The notes under the pieces: generated by a model
Told to the model about the DNA's origin: nothing
The model's database searches: none
The model's input: only the letters and a program-made list of their open reading frames with translations
Shown: positions 48,017 to 57,628 of the stretch, in pieces
Numbering within the stretch: position 1 is the first letter of the stretch
Layout: the number at the start of each line of letters is the position of its first letter
Program-made: the position numbers and the translations under genes
Source: Mycolicibacterium litorale
Lineage (GTDB): Bacteria > Actinomycetota > Actinomycetes > Mycobacteriales > Mycobacteriaceae
Direction of reading: 5' to 3'
Length of the DNA stretch: 64,000 nucleotides
NCBI GenBank assembly: GCA_002007745.1
Contig: CP019882.1
Location: forward strand, 1,736,001-1,800,000

Positions 48017-49429
48017 TCAGCCGCCGGACAGCAGCAGTAGATCACCCTTGCGGCGTGACCGCCCGCTGGACTTGGCCAGCCGTTGCAGCCGTTGCACGCC
48101 GCGTTCGATACCGGTGGCCAGCTCGTCGACGTCGGGGGCGGCGTCGAAGTCCACCAGCAGTCCGAAGGACAGCTCGTCGGCGTAACTGAAGATCGCGATG
48201 CCGGTGCGGAAGCCCGCCGCGATCGGTGGCACCGGCAACAGCCGAATGACCTTGTGTCCCAGCATGGACAGGGTCTGGCGGGGGCCGGGCACATTGGTCA
48301 CCACGGTGACGACCGAACGCTGTGGCAGCCGGGACAGCAGCCGGACCGTCCAGGCCGTGACCGGGAACGGGATCAGGTTCGTCGCCCACACCGCGATGCT
48401 GCCCGCTTGGCGCTGGCCGCTGGACTTGGCCACTTCGAGCCGTTGATGCACGGCCCGCAGCCGCTGCAACGGATCGGCCACGTCGACCGGTAGCAGCGGC
48501 AGCATCAGGGAGACCCGGTTGTCGGAGACATCCATCGCATCGGTGGCACGCACCGACACCGGAACCAGGGTGCGCAGCGAATCCGGCCGGGGTTGTTGGC
48601 CGCGGCGCAGCAGCCCGGCCCGGTAACTGTCGGTCACCGCCGCCAGTGCGACGTCGTTGATGGTGGTTCCGAAGGTGTGCGCGATCTCCTCGACATCGCG
48701 CAGCTTCACCACCGCGGAGCTGTAGCGGCGCAGATCCCCGACGGGCCCGTTGAACGACGAACGGGCCGCCGGGCGCAGCAGGCTGGTGGCGATGCCCGCG
48801 GCGCCGGAGGCGACCCGCAGTGCCGCCTTGCCGGCGCTGAGGCCGAACCGCACCGAATCACCGACCCAGTCGCGCGGGTCCCGGCTGGGCAACGGCAGGC
48901 CGGGCCGGCGAGCCGGGTGCGTGGCAGCCCCGACCGAGCTGGCGAAGCTGGCGACCTCGGCGTCGTCGCACAGGCCGGTGAGCAGATTGGTGGCAGCGAT
49001 ACCGTCGGCCAGGGCGTGGTGCACCTTGATCAGCAGCGCCCAGCGGTTCTGGGCCAGCCCCTCGATCACCCAGCATTCCCACAGCGGGCGTTCGCGGTCC
49101 AGCCGGCGTTCCATGATGGTGGCGATCTCGGCGGACAAGGCCGCGTCGTCACCGGGCTGCGGCAGGGCGGTGCGCCGGACATGATGGGCCAGGTCGAAGG
49201 ACGGGTCGTCGACCCACTCCGGCGCGGTCAGATCCAGGGGATGAGTGCGCAGCACCTGGGTACTGCGCGGGTTGGCCAGGCAGCGCGACCCGATCGCATC
49301 CCGCAGCTCGTCGAAATGCGGTGCGGGACCGGCCAGTATCGCGATCCCGCCGATGGCCAGACTGACATGACGATCGGTGTCCTCCAGTTGCAGGAAGCCG
49401 GCGTCCAATGTCGTCAGCTGGTCGGCCAT
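48017..49429 (-). CDS. WS/DGAT family wax ester/triacylglycerol synthase
   Basis: The 470-residue acyltransferase has the active-site motif HHALADG near residue 137 and the family C-terminal PGP motif (TNVPGPRQTLSMLG). Such enzymes esterify diacylglycerol or fatty alcohols with acyl-CoA and build storage lipid. M. tuberculosis Tgs1 (Rv3130c) is the DosR-induced member; whether this is its orthologue cannot be judged here. It ends one base from the stop of the convergent ATPase and lies 63 bases after the acyl-CoA dehydrogenase gene on the same strand. Confidence 0.88.
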   Translation of the reverse strand: MADQLTTLDAGFLQLEDTDRHVSLAIGGIAILAGPAPHFDELRDAIGSRCLANPRSTQVLRTHPLDLTAPEWVDDPSFDLAHHVRRTALPQPGDDAALSAEIATIMERRLDRERPLWECWVIEGLAQNRWALLIKVHHALADGIAATNLLTGLCDDAEVASFASSVGAATHPARRPGLPLPSRDPRDWVGDSVRFGLSAGKAALRVASGAAGIATSLLRPAARSSFNGPVGDLRRYSSAVVKLRDVEEIAHTFGTTINDVALAAVTDSYRAGLLRRGQQPRPDSLRTLVPVSVRATDAMDVSDNRVSLMLPLLPVDVADPLQRLRAVHQRLEVAKSSGQRQAGSIAVWATNLIPFPVTAWTVRLLSRLPQRSVVTVVTNVPGPRQTLSMLGHKVIRLLPVPPIAAGFRTGIAIFSYADELSFGLLVDFDAAPDVDELATGIERGVQRLQRLAKSSGRSRRKGDLLLLSGG

Positions 49430-49492
49430 CGTCTCAGTGTGGCCGCCGCGGTGTCCGCCGGGGCAGGGTCGGAAGTCACCGGATGATGGGCC

Positions 49493-50876
49493 TCATCGCC
49501 GGGGCGGGGCGAGCATCTTCATGGCCATTCGCATCGCCGGCTCGGGCACCCGGTCGCGCATGGCCAACGCGGCGTTGGCCACTCGGGTGCGGGCCGGGGT
49601 GCCGCGGCCGAAGAGCCGGTTGAACGGACCGCCGGTGGGTTCCAGTTCGACATGCAGGGGCGGTGCGCCGTCGCCGGCGCCGAGCGCGGACGAGATGACG
49701 ATGCGCTGAATCTCGCTGGTGCCTTCGAAGATGGTGTACAGCTTGGCGTCGCGGTACCACTTCTCCACCGGGTGGTCGCTGATGTAGCCCCAGCCGCCCA
49801 TGGTCTGGATGGCTCGCTCGGTGGTCTTCACCGCGATCTCGCTGGCCGCGAGCTTCGCCATCGAACCCTCTCCCCGGTCGAAGGGCACGCTGTTGGCGGC
49901 CATCCAGGATGCCCGCCAGGTGAGCAGCCGGGCGGCGTCGATCCCGGTGGCCAGGTCGGCCAGCGGGAAGGCGATCCCCTGGTTGTCGATGATCGGGGCG
50001 CCGAAGGCTTCTCGACGGTTGGCGTATGCGGTCGTGTATTCCAGTGCGGCGCGGGCGATTCCGAGCGCCTGGGCGGCGACCATTGGGCGCGTCTGCTCGA
50101 AGGTGCCCAGTGTCGCCGAGCCTGAGCGCCGGCCGCCGGCGACGATCTCGCGGGCCTTGGCGAGCTTGTGGTCCAGCCGGTCCTGGCCGCCGAGCAAATT
50201 CTCGCCGGGTACCCGGACGTTGTCGAACTTCAGCTCGGCGGTGTGCGAGGCGCGGCACCCCAATTTGTCGAGTTTGCGGACCAGCTCCAGGCCGGGGGTG
50301 CCGCCGGGGACCACGAACAACGCCTGGCCGCGATGCCCGAGCTCCTGGTCGACGACGGCGTTGACCACGTGCACATTGGCGATGCCGCCGTTGCCGATCC
50401 ACATCTTGTGGCCGTCGATGATCCAGTCGCTGCCGTCGCGACGAGCGGTGGTGCGCAGGTTGCGGACGTCGCTGCCGCCCTCGGGTTCGGAGATCGCCAG
50501 CGCGGCCAGCTTGAGGTCGCCGGGGGTGCCGAAGCATTCCGGCGCCCATTGCAGCATCTGTTCCGGGCTGGCTGCCTGCCCGATCGCCGAGAGGGCCAGG
50601 GCGGGCATAACGATCGCCAAACCGATTCCGGCGCAGCCCCAGAACAGTTCCTCCATGAACATCGGCAGTGACAACCCGGTCGGGTCACCGATGAGGTCGC
50701 GGTAGAACAGCGGGCTGTAGAAGCCCCGAGCGGCTGCCTCCTCCAGCACCGGCCACGGGAACTCCTGGCGGCGGTCGTAATCGGCGGCGACCGGGCGGAT
50801 GCACTGCTCGGCGAACTCGTGTGTACGCCGGGCGAGGTCGTGTTGCGCCGATGTCGGCGTGAGGTCCAGACCCATC
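49493..50876 (-). CDS. Acyl-CoA dehydrogenase
   Basis: The 460-residue FAD enzyme oxidises acyl-CoA at C2-C3. FAD-binding ALAISEPEGGSDVRNLRTTA, the middle beta domain and a C-terminal helical domain with MGGWGYISDHPVEKWYRDAKLYTIFEGTSEIQRIVI are all present. The glutamate of FEGTSE is the site used as catalytic base in many members. The start is ATG 50876; the frame is open further upstream but a GGGA site favours this ATG. Chain length preference unknown. It may share a transcript with the WS/DGAT gene. Confidence 0.88.
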
Positions 50877-50900
50877 GTTGCGTCCCTTCGACGCCTGGGT

Positions 50901-50915
50901 GATACCTCCGGTATC
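50901..50915. promoter_or_regulatory. Palindromic operator candidate upstream of acyl-CoA dehydrogenase
   Basis: GATACC-TCC-GGTATC is a perfect six-base-arm inverted repeat, 25-39 bases ahead of the acyl-CoA dehydrogenase start in the divergent gap. It is of the size used by TetR- or GntR-type lipid regulators, none of which is in the window. Confidence 0.4.
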
Positions 50916-51046
50916 GGGAATCCAAACGTCGCGACGCGGTGCACAGAAGTTGAAGCCCGGGCTGCCGTGGAGTCGGATTGCACGGCAGCTCGGGGCTGAC
51001 TGGGATATCGCCACCCGGGTGGTCCGCGTTACCGGGACGTTCCAAC

Positions 51047-51072
51047 GTTTTCTGGCCACAGCGGGCGGGTAG
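51047..51072 (+). promoter_or_regulatory. SigF-type promoter candidate
   Basis: GTTT and GGGTAG are separated by 16 bases, close to the mycobacterial SigF/SigB consensus GTTT-N15-17-GGGTAT. The predicted start of transcription would be about 20 bases before the ATG of the ChaB/Rho-N gene at 51099. Confidence 0.5.
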
Positions 51073-51098
51073 TCGCCCCGGTACGGAGGTGAACGATC

Positions 51099-51518
51099 AT
51101 GCCCAAGACAACCAAGAGCGGCGCCGCCAAGAAGACTGAGCTGCCCAGCACGCTGAAGAAGTCCGATGCCAAGGCGCAGCGGACCTTCGCCAAGGCACAC
51201 GATTCAGCTGCCCAGGAGTATGGCGAGGGCGAGCGGGCCCACCGGGTGGCCTACAGCGCACTCAAGCACAGCTATGAGAAGGTCGGCGACCACTGGGAGG
51301 CCAAGGATGCCAAGGGTCCATCGGACGCCCGGGCGCGCAGCGGCGGACCGAACGCCAAGGGCGAGACCGCCGAAGGTGTCGATGCCAACGCCAGCAAGAA
51401 ACACCTGCTGGAGCTGGCTCGCCGGTTGGACATCAGCGGCCGTTCGTCGATGAACAAGGACGAACTGGTGTCGGCGATCAAGAAGGCCAACCGCCGCGAG
51501 ACCAGCCGCAACCGCTGA
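51099..51518 (+). CDS. ChaB-like protein with Rho N-terminal domain
   Basis: The 139-residue basic protein starts behind GGAGG. Residues 15-65 are ChaB-like: LPSTLKKSDAKAQRTFAKAHDSAAQEYGEGERAHRVAYSALKHSYEK. After a hydrophilic linker the C-terminal 40 residues form a Rho-N/SAP-type helix-extended-loop-helix (ASKKHLLELARRLDISGRSSMNKDELVSAIKKA), which usually binds nucleic acid. Stress-induced, SigF-dependent expression is plausible from the promoter sequence. Its TGA abuts the TCA of the convergent MFS gene. Confidence 0.85.
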   Translation: MPKTTKSGAAKKTELPSTLKKSDAKAQRTFAKAHDSAAQEYGEGERAHRVAYSALKHSYEKVGDHWEAKDAKGPSDARARSGGPNAKGETAEGVDANASKKHLLELARRLDISGRSSMNKDELVSAIKKANRRETSRNR

Positions 51519-52814
51519 TCAACGGCCGCGACCCGATCCGGTGGGTGCCGGCTCGGTGTCGGTGAAGAACTCGAGCAGGTACTTGCTCTCCTCGATGTCA
51601 CCGATGGTGCGCCGGGCCTTTCTTCGGGTCACCAGAATCCCGACCACCGCGACCACCCACACCACGTACTGCACGCACCACGCCAACCGGAACGATTCGA
51701 ACGAGTAGCCGCCTGCGGCGCCGATGATCATGCCCATCGCCTGCATCACCAGCAGGGAAGCCAGGAAACCACCCATGTTGACCGCGCCCTGCGCGGTGCC
51801 CAGCGTGGAGCGTGGGTTGAAGGTGCGGGCGAAGTCGAAGCCGACCATGGATCCCGGGCCGCCCACCGAGATCACCACGATCAGCACGACGAGCAGCCAG
51901 TGCGGGCTGGGCGTGGGAAGCGCCAGCACCACGGTCCACACCAGCGCATTACTGGCAATGATCCCCAGCACCAGATGTGATCGCCGATGCGGGTGGCGGC
52001 CGGTCACGATGCCGATCACCACCCCCGACACGATCGCCGCGACCACCGAGAGGGTCAGCAGCGTGCCGGCAGCGCCGCGCGAAAGATTCTGCGCCACCGT
52101 CAAATACGGGACACCCCACATCAGCGCGAACACCGTGACCGAGAACTGGGTGCCCATATGGGTGAAAAAGCCCAGCCGCGTACCCGGCCGCATCCACACC
52201 GTCTTCACCCCGGCCAGTGTCTCGCGCACACTGGTCACCGGGTCGTGGACGGTGACGCCGCTGGGCGTGTTCTTCACCAGCGCCACCGTGAGCACCAGCG
52301 ACAGCACCCCGAGCGCGGCCACCGCGGTGTAGGCCGTGGTCCACCCCGACCCGATCAGCAGCGACAGGAACGGCACCGCGGACAACACCTGCCCGAGCTG
52401 GCCGGAGATGCCGGTCAACTGGGTGACCAGCGGAATCTGGCGCGGCTTGAACCAGTGCGGCACCAGCCGCAGCACTGAGATGAAAGTGAACGCGTCACCC
52501 AGTCCGACCACCGCGCGGGCCGCGATCGCGGTGGGAAGTGACTCGGTGAACGCCAAGCTGAGCTGGCCGATCACCATCAAGGCGCCGCCGGACAGGATCA
52601 TCACCTTGGAGCCGTACCGGTCGAGCAGAACACCCGCCGGGATCTGGGCGCCGGCATAGACGATCACCTGCAGGACGACGAACGTCGAGAGCACGCCGGG
52701 GCTGGCCGAGAATCGTTTGGCGGCGTCGAGCCCGGACACTCCGAGGGTGGTGCGGTCCAGCACGGCCACGATGTAGGCCAACAAACCGGCCGACCACACA
52801 ATCCAGGCCCGCAC
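51519..52814 (-). CDS. MFS transporter
   Basis: The 431-residue membrane protein has 12 predicted helices and a typical MFS loop 2-3 motif (GVLLDRYGSKVMILSGG). GTG start with GGG-rich upstream sequence. A long cytoplasmic loop after helix 6 contains TPSGVTVHDPVTSVRETLAGVK. The C-terminal tail is hydrophilic. Substrate unknown. It is upstream of nothing on its strand and convergent with the ChaB-like gene. Confidence 0.82.
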   Translation of the reverse strand: MRAWIVWSAGLLAYIVAVLDRTTLGVSGLDAAKRFSASPGVLSTFVVLQVIVYAGAQIPAGVLLDRYGSKVMILSGGALMVIGQLSLAFTESLPTAIAARAVVGLGDAFTFISVLRLVPHWFKPRQIPLVTQLTGISGQLGQVLSAVPFLSLLIGSGWTTAYTAVAALGVLSLVLTVALVKNTPSGVTVHDPVTSVRETLAGVKTVWMRPGTRLGFFTHMGTQFSVTVFALMWGVPYLTVAQNLSRGAAGTLLTLSVVAAIVSGVVIGIVTGRHPHRRSHLVLGIIASNALVWTVVLALPTPSPHWLLVVLIVVISVGGPGSMVGFDFARTFNPRSTLGTAQGAVNMGGFLASLLVMQAMGMIIGAAGGYSFESFRLAWCVQYVVWVVAVVGILVTRRKARRTIGDIEESKYLLEFFTDTEPAPTGSGRGR

Positions 52815-52883
52815 TGCCCACCCTTTCGCCGATCCGTCCTCACCATCATCCCTTGGCGAGGCAAATCCATTCCCGGGCGAGGG

Positions 52884-53684
52884 CTATACCCGGGTGGCGG
52901 CGGGATCACCCCCGAAACGCTGGGCGAGCCACACCGGGATCACCGCCAGCAGGGTCAGCGTGGCCGCCACCACGTTGATCACCGGTGCCTGGTTGGGCCG
53001 GAACAGGTTTCCGAAGATCCAGATCGGCAGTGTCTGCACCGTGGGCCCGGCGGTGAAGGTCGTCACCACGATCTCGTCGAAACTTAGGGCGAAGGCCAGG
53101 ATCGCGCCGGCCACCAGTGCGCCGCGCATCATCGGGAACGTCACGTAGCGGAACGTCTGCCAGCCTGAGGCGCCGAGATCGGACGAGGCGTCCTCGAGCC
53201 CGGTGCCGAGCCGGCGCAACCGGGCCTGGGTGTTGTTGAACACGATCACGATGCAGAACGTGGCGTGCCCGACGATGACGGTGGCCAGCCCCAGCGCCAC
53301 GCCGAGAGCCGAGGTGAACGTGGCGTTGAGGGCGATACCGGTGACGATGCCGGGCAGCGTGATCGGCAACACCACCAGGAAGCTGATGGTCTGCCGGCCG
53401 AAGAACTCATAGCGCTGCACCGCGAACGCGGCCAGGGTGCCGAGCACCAGTGCGATCGCGGTGGCGCACAGACCAACGATCACCGAATTGGCCAGCGAGT
53501 GCCACATGCCTTCGCTGGCCCACGCGTCGGCCCACCAACGCAGGGTGAACCCGGTGGGCGGGAACGCGAACGTCTTCGACGAGTTGAACGCGTTGAGCAC
53601 CACCAGAAGCAGTGGCGCATAGAGAAAGACGAGCACCAGCAACGTCCACGTCCGGACCAGGCGGCGCATGCGGGTCGACAGCAT
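52884..53684 (-). CDS. potC: ABC transporter permease, PotC-like
   Basis: The 266-residue inner-membrane permease has six helices and the EAA loop (EDASSDLGASGWQTFRYVTFPMM) that contacts the ATPase. Its ATG overlaps the preceding permease stop in TGATG. As last gene of potA-potD-potB-potC-type operon it should import a polyamine or similar cation; the exact ligand is inferred from family. Confidence 0.85.
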   Translation of the reverse strand: MLSTRMRRLVRTWTLLVLVFLYAPLLLVVLNAFNSSKTFAFPPTGFTLRWWADAWASEGMWHSLANSVIVGLCATAIALVLGTLAAFAVQRYEFFGRQTISFLVVLPITLPGIVTGIALNATFTSALGVALGLATVIVGHATFCIVIVFNNTQARLRRLGTGLEDASSDLGASGWQTFRYVTFPMMRGALVAGAILAFALSFDEIVVTTFTAGPTVQTLPIWIFGNLFRPNQAPVINVVAATLTLLAVIPVWLAQRFGGDPAATRV

Positions 53685-54505
53685 CACACGTTCTCCAATG
53701 CCCCGGTACGCCGCATCGCCAGCAGATAGAGCACGATCGCGACCAGCGGGATCAGCGACAGCGCCGCGGCCAGCGGCTGGTTGTTGGCCGTCACGAGCTG
53801 TCCGTAGATGATGTTGCCCAGCATCTGCGTCTTGCCGCCGACGATCGTCACCGCGATGTAGTCACCCATCGACAGCGAGAAGGTGAAGATCGAGCCGGCC
53901 GCGATACCGGGAAACACCAACGGCGCCACAATGGTTCGCAGTGTGGTGAGATCCGAGGCCCCCAGATCGGCGCTGGCGTCGACCAGCGGGTCGGGCACTC
54001 GCTCGAAGGCGGCGAACACCGGGATCACCATGTAGGGCAACCACAGGTAGGCCAGTGTCAGCACCGTCGCGATCAACCCGTAGCCCGGGGTGTAGCCGGC
54101 CAGCCAGTCCAGCGGGCCCGCCGGTGACAGCAGCATCCGCCAGGCGTAGGCCTTGACCAGATAACTCGCCCACAGTGGTGTGGTCACCGCGACCACCAGC
54201 GCGAGCCGCACCCGGGGCGAAGCGACCTTGGCCATGTACAGCGCCAGCGGGACGGCCAGCACGATGCAGATCGCGGTGACGCTCAGGGCGATCCCGATGG
54301 TGCGCAGTGTGGCGGTGCGGAACACCGCATCGGTCACCACCCGCACGATGTTGTCGCCGGTGTAGGTCCGCACCACCGCGCCGGTGAAGGTGTCGGTGCT
54401 CCAGAACGCCGAGAGCAGGAGTACCCCAAGCGATCCCAGATAGGCCACCACCAGCCATGCCAGCGGTGGAATGAGTAGGAAGGCCAGGCGGATGCGGCGG
54501 CTCAC
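53684..54505 (-). CDS. potB: ABC transporter permease, PotB-like
   Basis: The 273-residue permease has six helices, the first at about 8-30, and an EAA loop (DASADLGASDLTTLRTIVAPLVFPG). The start codon is GTG, ten bases after the binding-protein gene. It pairs with the PotC-like permease downstream to form the membrane channel. Confidence 0.85.
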   Translation of the reverse strand: MSRRIRLAFLLIPPLAWLVVAYLGSLGVLLLSAFWSTDTFTGAVVRTYTGDNIVRVVTDAVFRTATLRTIGIALSVTAICIVLAVPLALYMAKVASPRVRLALVVAVTTPLWASYLVKAYAWRMLLSPAGPLDWLAGYTPGYGLIATVLTLAYLWLPYMVIPVFAAFERVPDPLVDASADLGASDLTTLRTIVAPLVFPGIAAGSIFTFSLSMGDYIAVTIVGGKTQMLGNIIYGQLVTANNQPLAAALSLIPLVAIVLYLLAMRRTGALENV

Positions 54506-54515
54506 CGGAATCGGG

Positions 54516-55709
54516 TCAGCCCTTGATCTGCTGCCACTTGTCGACCCACTCGTTGTAGGCCGTGCAGTTGTCGCCGCTGCCGTCTACGCACTGCTTCTGC
54601 GGCGTGGTCCAGTAGCTGATCTTCTCCGCGTAACCCGAGTCGGTCGCATGGTAGGTGTCGCAGAACGACTTGTCGCTGGTGAACTCGCAGGCCTTGGTCT
54701 GCGCCGGGGCTTCCCCGAAGTATTCGGCGACCTGGGCGTTGATCTGCGGCGAGGTGATCCAGTCCATCCACTGGTACATGCAGTTCGGGTTCTTGGCCTT
54801 CGAGGAGATCATCCAAGTGTCCGACCATCCGGTCGAGCCTTCCTTGGGCAGCACCGTGGCGATCTTCGTCTTGTTGTCCGACTGCAGCATGTTGGCGATC
54901 ACCTGCCAGCTGGTGCCGATCACCGAGGTGCCCGACTCGAAGGCCTGCACCTCTTTGGTGTAGTCCGACCAGTACTCACCGATGTTGGCGTGCTGCTCCT
55001 TGAGCAGGTCCACCGCGGCGTTGAGCTGATCCTCGGTCAGCGCGTACGGATTCTTGATGCCCAGTTCGGGCTTGGTCTTCGACAGATACAACGCGGCGTC
55101 GGCGATGTAGATGGGGGAGTCGTAGGCGGTGACCTTGCCCTTGTACTCCGGCGCGCCGGGGAACACCGCGCCCCAGGTGTCCGGGGCGTCCTTGACCACG
55201 TCGGTGTTGTACATCAACAGGTTGGCCCCCCAGCCGTGCGGGATGCCGTACATCTGACCGTCGACGGAGTTCCACGCCTTGTCCTTGAGGAAGGCCGAGA
55301 TGGTGTCGTAGTTGGGCACCAACGTGGTGTTGACCGGTGCGACGTCACCGGCGTAGATCAGCCGCAGGGTGGCATCGCCGGAGGCGGACACGCCGTCGTA
55401 TTGACCGGTGCGCATCAGCTGCACCATTTCGTCGGAGGTGTTGCCGATCTTGACGTTGACCTTGCACCCGGTCTTCTGCTCGAAGGGATGCACCCAGTCG
55501 ACCTTCGGGTCGTTGGAGCCGTCCTCGGCGTAGCCCGGCCAGGCGATCAGATTGAGCTGGCCCTCGCCCTGGCCCAGGGCGGACAACGGCTCCATCTTGG
55601 GCGGCGCGGTCGAACTGCCGCCGCCGGAGTTGGTGGAACTCGAACAGGCGGCGACCAGGGCGGCGCACGCGGCCAGCGCAACGCCGATGCGGCGGGTGGT
55701 GGTTCTCAT
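54516..55709 (-). CDS. potD: Polyamine-type ABC substrate-binding lipoprotein, PotD-like
   Basis: A 397-residue lipoprotein. Lipobox LVAAC has the lipidated cysteine at residue 22, followed by a Ser/Gly/Pro linker. The mature part is a PotD/PotF-type periplasmic-binding fold: LNLIAWPGYAEDG near 53, GVSASGDATLRLIYAG and PHGWGANLLMYN. The C-terminal half has four cysteines, probably disulfides. Its start overlaps the ATPase stop by four bases. Spermidine or putrescine is the likely ligand, but the binding residues were not resolved. Confidence 0.88.
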   Translation of the reverse strand: MRTTTRRIGVALAACAALVAACSSSTNSGGGSSTAPPKMEPLSALGQGEGQLNLIAWPGYAEDGSNDPKVDWVHPFEQKTGCKVNVKIGNTSDEMVQLMRTGQYDGVSASGDATLRLIYAGDVAPVNTTLVPNYDTISAFLKDKAWNSVDGQMYGIPHGWGANLLMYNTDVVKDAPDTWGAVFPGAPEYKGKVTAYDSPIYIADAALYLSKTKPELGIKNPYALTEDQLNAAVDLLKEQHANIGEYWSDYTKEVQAFESGTSVIGTSWQVIANMLQSDNKTKIATVLPKEGSTGWSDTWMISSKAKNPNCMYQWMDWITSPQINAQVAEYFGEAPAQTKACEFTSDKSFCDTYHATDSGYAEKISYWTTPQKQCVDGSGDNCTAYNEWVDKWQQIKG

Positions 55710-56746
55710 GGCGAGCTCCTCTTCTCTTCGGACAGGGTTCGGACGGCACTGTCCGGCCAGGCCAGCACGACCGGTGCACCGTGGCTGATCTCGGTGGAGG
55801 CTTCCGCCGACAGCAGGGTCGCGGTCAGCCGCACCCCGGCCGCGTCGGCGGCGATTCGGGTGATCGGGCCGGCGTAGACCACTTCGGCGACGACGGCCGG
55901 CACGCTGTGCATGCCGGCCGGGACGGCGTCCGCGGGTGCCAGCGGCAGGATGCGCTCCGGCCGGATCGCGAACGTGCCGGTGCGGCCGAGCAGGGCTTCG
56001 GCCGTCGCGCCGTCCACCACGTTGGAGGTGCCGACGAAGTCGGCCACGAAGCGGTTGGCCGGGTTCTCGTAGACCTCACGCGCCGCCCCGACCTGTTCGA
56101 TGCGGCCGTTGTTGAACACCGCCAGCCGGTCGCACAGGGTCAGCGCCTCGTCCTGGTCGTGGGTGACGATCACGAAGGTGATGCCCACTTCACGCTGGAT
56201 CGCTTTGAGCTCCACCTGCATCTGCTCACGCAGTTTGAGGTCCAGCGCGCCGAGGGGTTCGTCGAGCAGCAGCACCTTGGGGCGGCCCACCAGAGCACGG
56301 GCCAGTGCCACGCGCTGCTGCTGGCCCCCGGAGAGCTGAGCGGGTTTGCGGGAGGCATGCCCGGACAGCCGCACCATCTCCAGGGCGGCGCCGGTGCGTT
56401 CGCGGCGTTCGGCTTTGGGCACGCCCTTGACCTTGAGTCCGTACTCCACGTTCTGGGCCACGGTCATGTGCGGGAACAGTGCGTAGTCCTGGAAGACGGT
56501 GTTGGTGTCGCGCTTGGCCGGCGGGAGCGCGGTCACGTCGACTCCGCCGAGGTGGACGGTGCCGGCGGTGGGCTGCTCGAAGCCGGCGATCATCCGCAGC
56601 ACGGTGGTCTTGCCGGAGCCGGACGGTCCGAGGATCGCGAACAGTTCGCCGTCGGCGACGGTCAGATCCGCGGCTTCGACGGCGGTCACCTCGCCGAACA
56701 CTTTCCGGACCCCACGCAGCTCAATCTGTGAGGGGGCTGACGGCAT
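55706..56746 (-). CDS. potA: ABC transporter ATPase, PotA-like
   Basis: The 346-residue ATPase has Walker A GPSGSGKTT (40-48), Q-loop VFQDYALFPHM, signature LSGGQQQRVALARAL, Walker B VLLLDEPLGALDLKLR and H-loop THDQDEA. A TOBE-like regulatory domain occupies about 240-346. It is the first gene of the four-gene operon, overlapping potD by four bases. Confidence 0.9.
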   Translation of the reverse strand: MPSAPSQIELRGVRKVFGEVTAVEAADLTVADGELFAILGPSGSGKTTVLRMIAGFEQPTAGTVHLGGVDVTALPPAKRDTNTVFQDYALFPHMTVAQNVEYGLKVKGVPKAERRERTGAALEMVRLSGHASRKPAQLSGGQQQRVALARALVGRPKVLLLDEPLGALDLKLREQMQVELKAIQREVGITFVIVTHDQDEALTLCDRLAVFNNGRIEQVGAAREVYENPANRFVADFVGTSNVVDGATAEALLGRTGTFAIRPERILPLAPADAVPAGMHSVPAVVAEVVYAGPITRIAADAAGVRLTATLLSAEASTEISHGAPVVLAWPDSAVRTLSEEKRSSP

Positions 56747-56905
56747 GGGTGGATAGTACGGATTGCGTTGTCGGAGCGCAGCCCCATGATGGACTTCGCC
56801 GGTCGCAGCGGTCCCAGACCACCGGATTCGCGATCACACCCCGCCGCTCGATCGTGAGACCGAAGTGGCTGGTGGCGGTCAAGTGATACGTGAGACAACT
56901 GTCAT

Positions 56906-57628
56906 ATGCTGAGGCGCGTGTCCGTGTCGCGCCGCGACCTGTTGAAGCTGGCCGCCGTCACCCCGGCGGTCCTGGGCCTGGGAATGCGGGCCGCACCCAC
57001 TGCGACGGCCGAGCCGCTCGGGGTTCTGCTGGATTACGCGGCCGGTGTCATCAGCGCCAGCGACCTGAAGGCGTCGGGTGCTCTCGGCGCGATCCGATAC
57101 GTCTCGGACCGCAGGCCGGGCGGGAACTGGATGCTGGGCAAGCCGATTCAGCTCCCCGAGGCTCGCGACCTCTACCAGGCCGGCCTGAAGATCGTGTCCA
57201 ACTACCAGTTCGGTAAGCAGGAGACTGCGGACTGGCTCGGTGGGCAACCGGCCGGTATCGCGCACGCCAAGCGCGGCTGGGAGTTGCACACCGCCGCGGG
57301 CGGTCCGGTCGGGGCACCCATCTACGTCTCCATCGACGACGACCCCTCCTTCGACCAGTACACACAGCAGGTGGCGCCCTACCTGCGGGCCTGGGAATCG
57401 GTGATCGGCCATCAGCGGGTCGGGGTGTACGCCAACTCCAAGACCATCGACTGGGCGCTGCAGGACGGTCTGGGATCGTGGTTCTGGCAGCACAACTGGG
57501 GCTCGCCCAAGGGCTACACCCATCCCGCCGCACACCTGCACCAGGTCGAGATCGACGCGCGGAAGGTCGCCGGCATCGGGGTCGACGTGAACGAGATCCT
57601 GCAGCCCCAATTCGGCCAGTGGGACTGA
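56906..57628 (+). CDS. Tat-exported DUF1906 glycoside-hydrolase-like protein, Rv2525c-like
   Basis: The protein has 240 residues from ATG 56906. GTG 56918, four codons later with GAGG upstream, gives VSVSRRDLLK and matches the Rv2525c start as I recall it. The twin-arginine motif SRRDLLK is followed by a hydrophobic segment to about residue 35. The rest is a DUF1906 TIM-barrel domain related to GH25 lysozyme-like folds (YVSIDDDPSF, GVYANSKTIDWAL, WFWQHNWGSPKGYTHPAAHLHQ, DVNEILQPQFG). Rv2525c is a Tat substrate in the cell envelope; mutants have altered antibiotic tolerance. It lies upstream of fas in M. tuberculosis too. Confidence 0.9.
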   Translation: MLRRVSVSRRDLLKLAAVTPAVLGLGMRAAPTATAEPLGVLLDYAAGVISASDLKASGALGAIRYVSDRRPGGNWMLGKPIQLPEARDLYQAGLKIVSNYQFGKQETADWLGGQPAGIAHAKRGWELHTAAGGPVGAPIYVSIDDDPSFDQYTQQVAPYLRAWESVIGHQRVGVYANSKTIDWALQDGLGSWFWQHNWGSPKGYTHPAAHLHQVEIDARKVAGIGVDVNEILQPQFGQWD

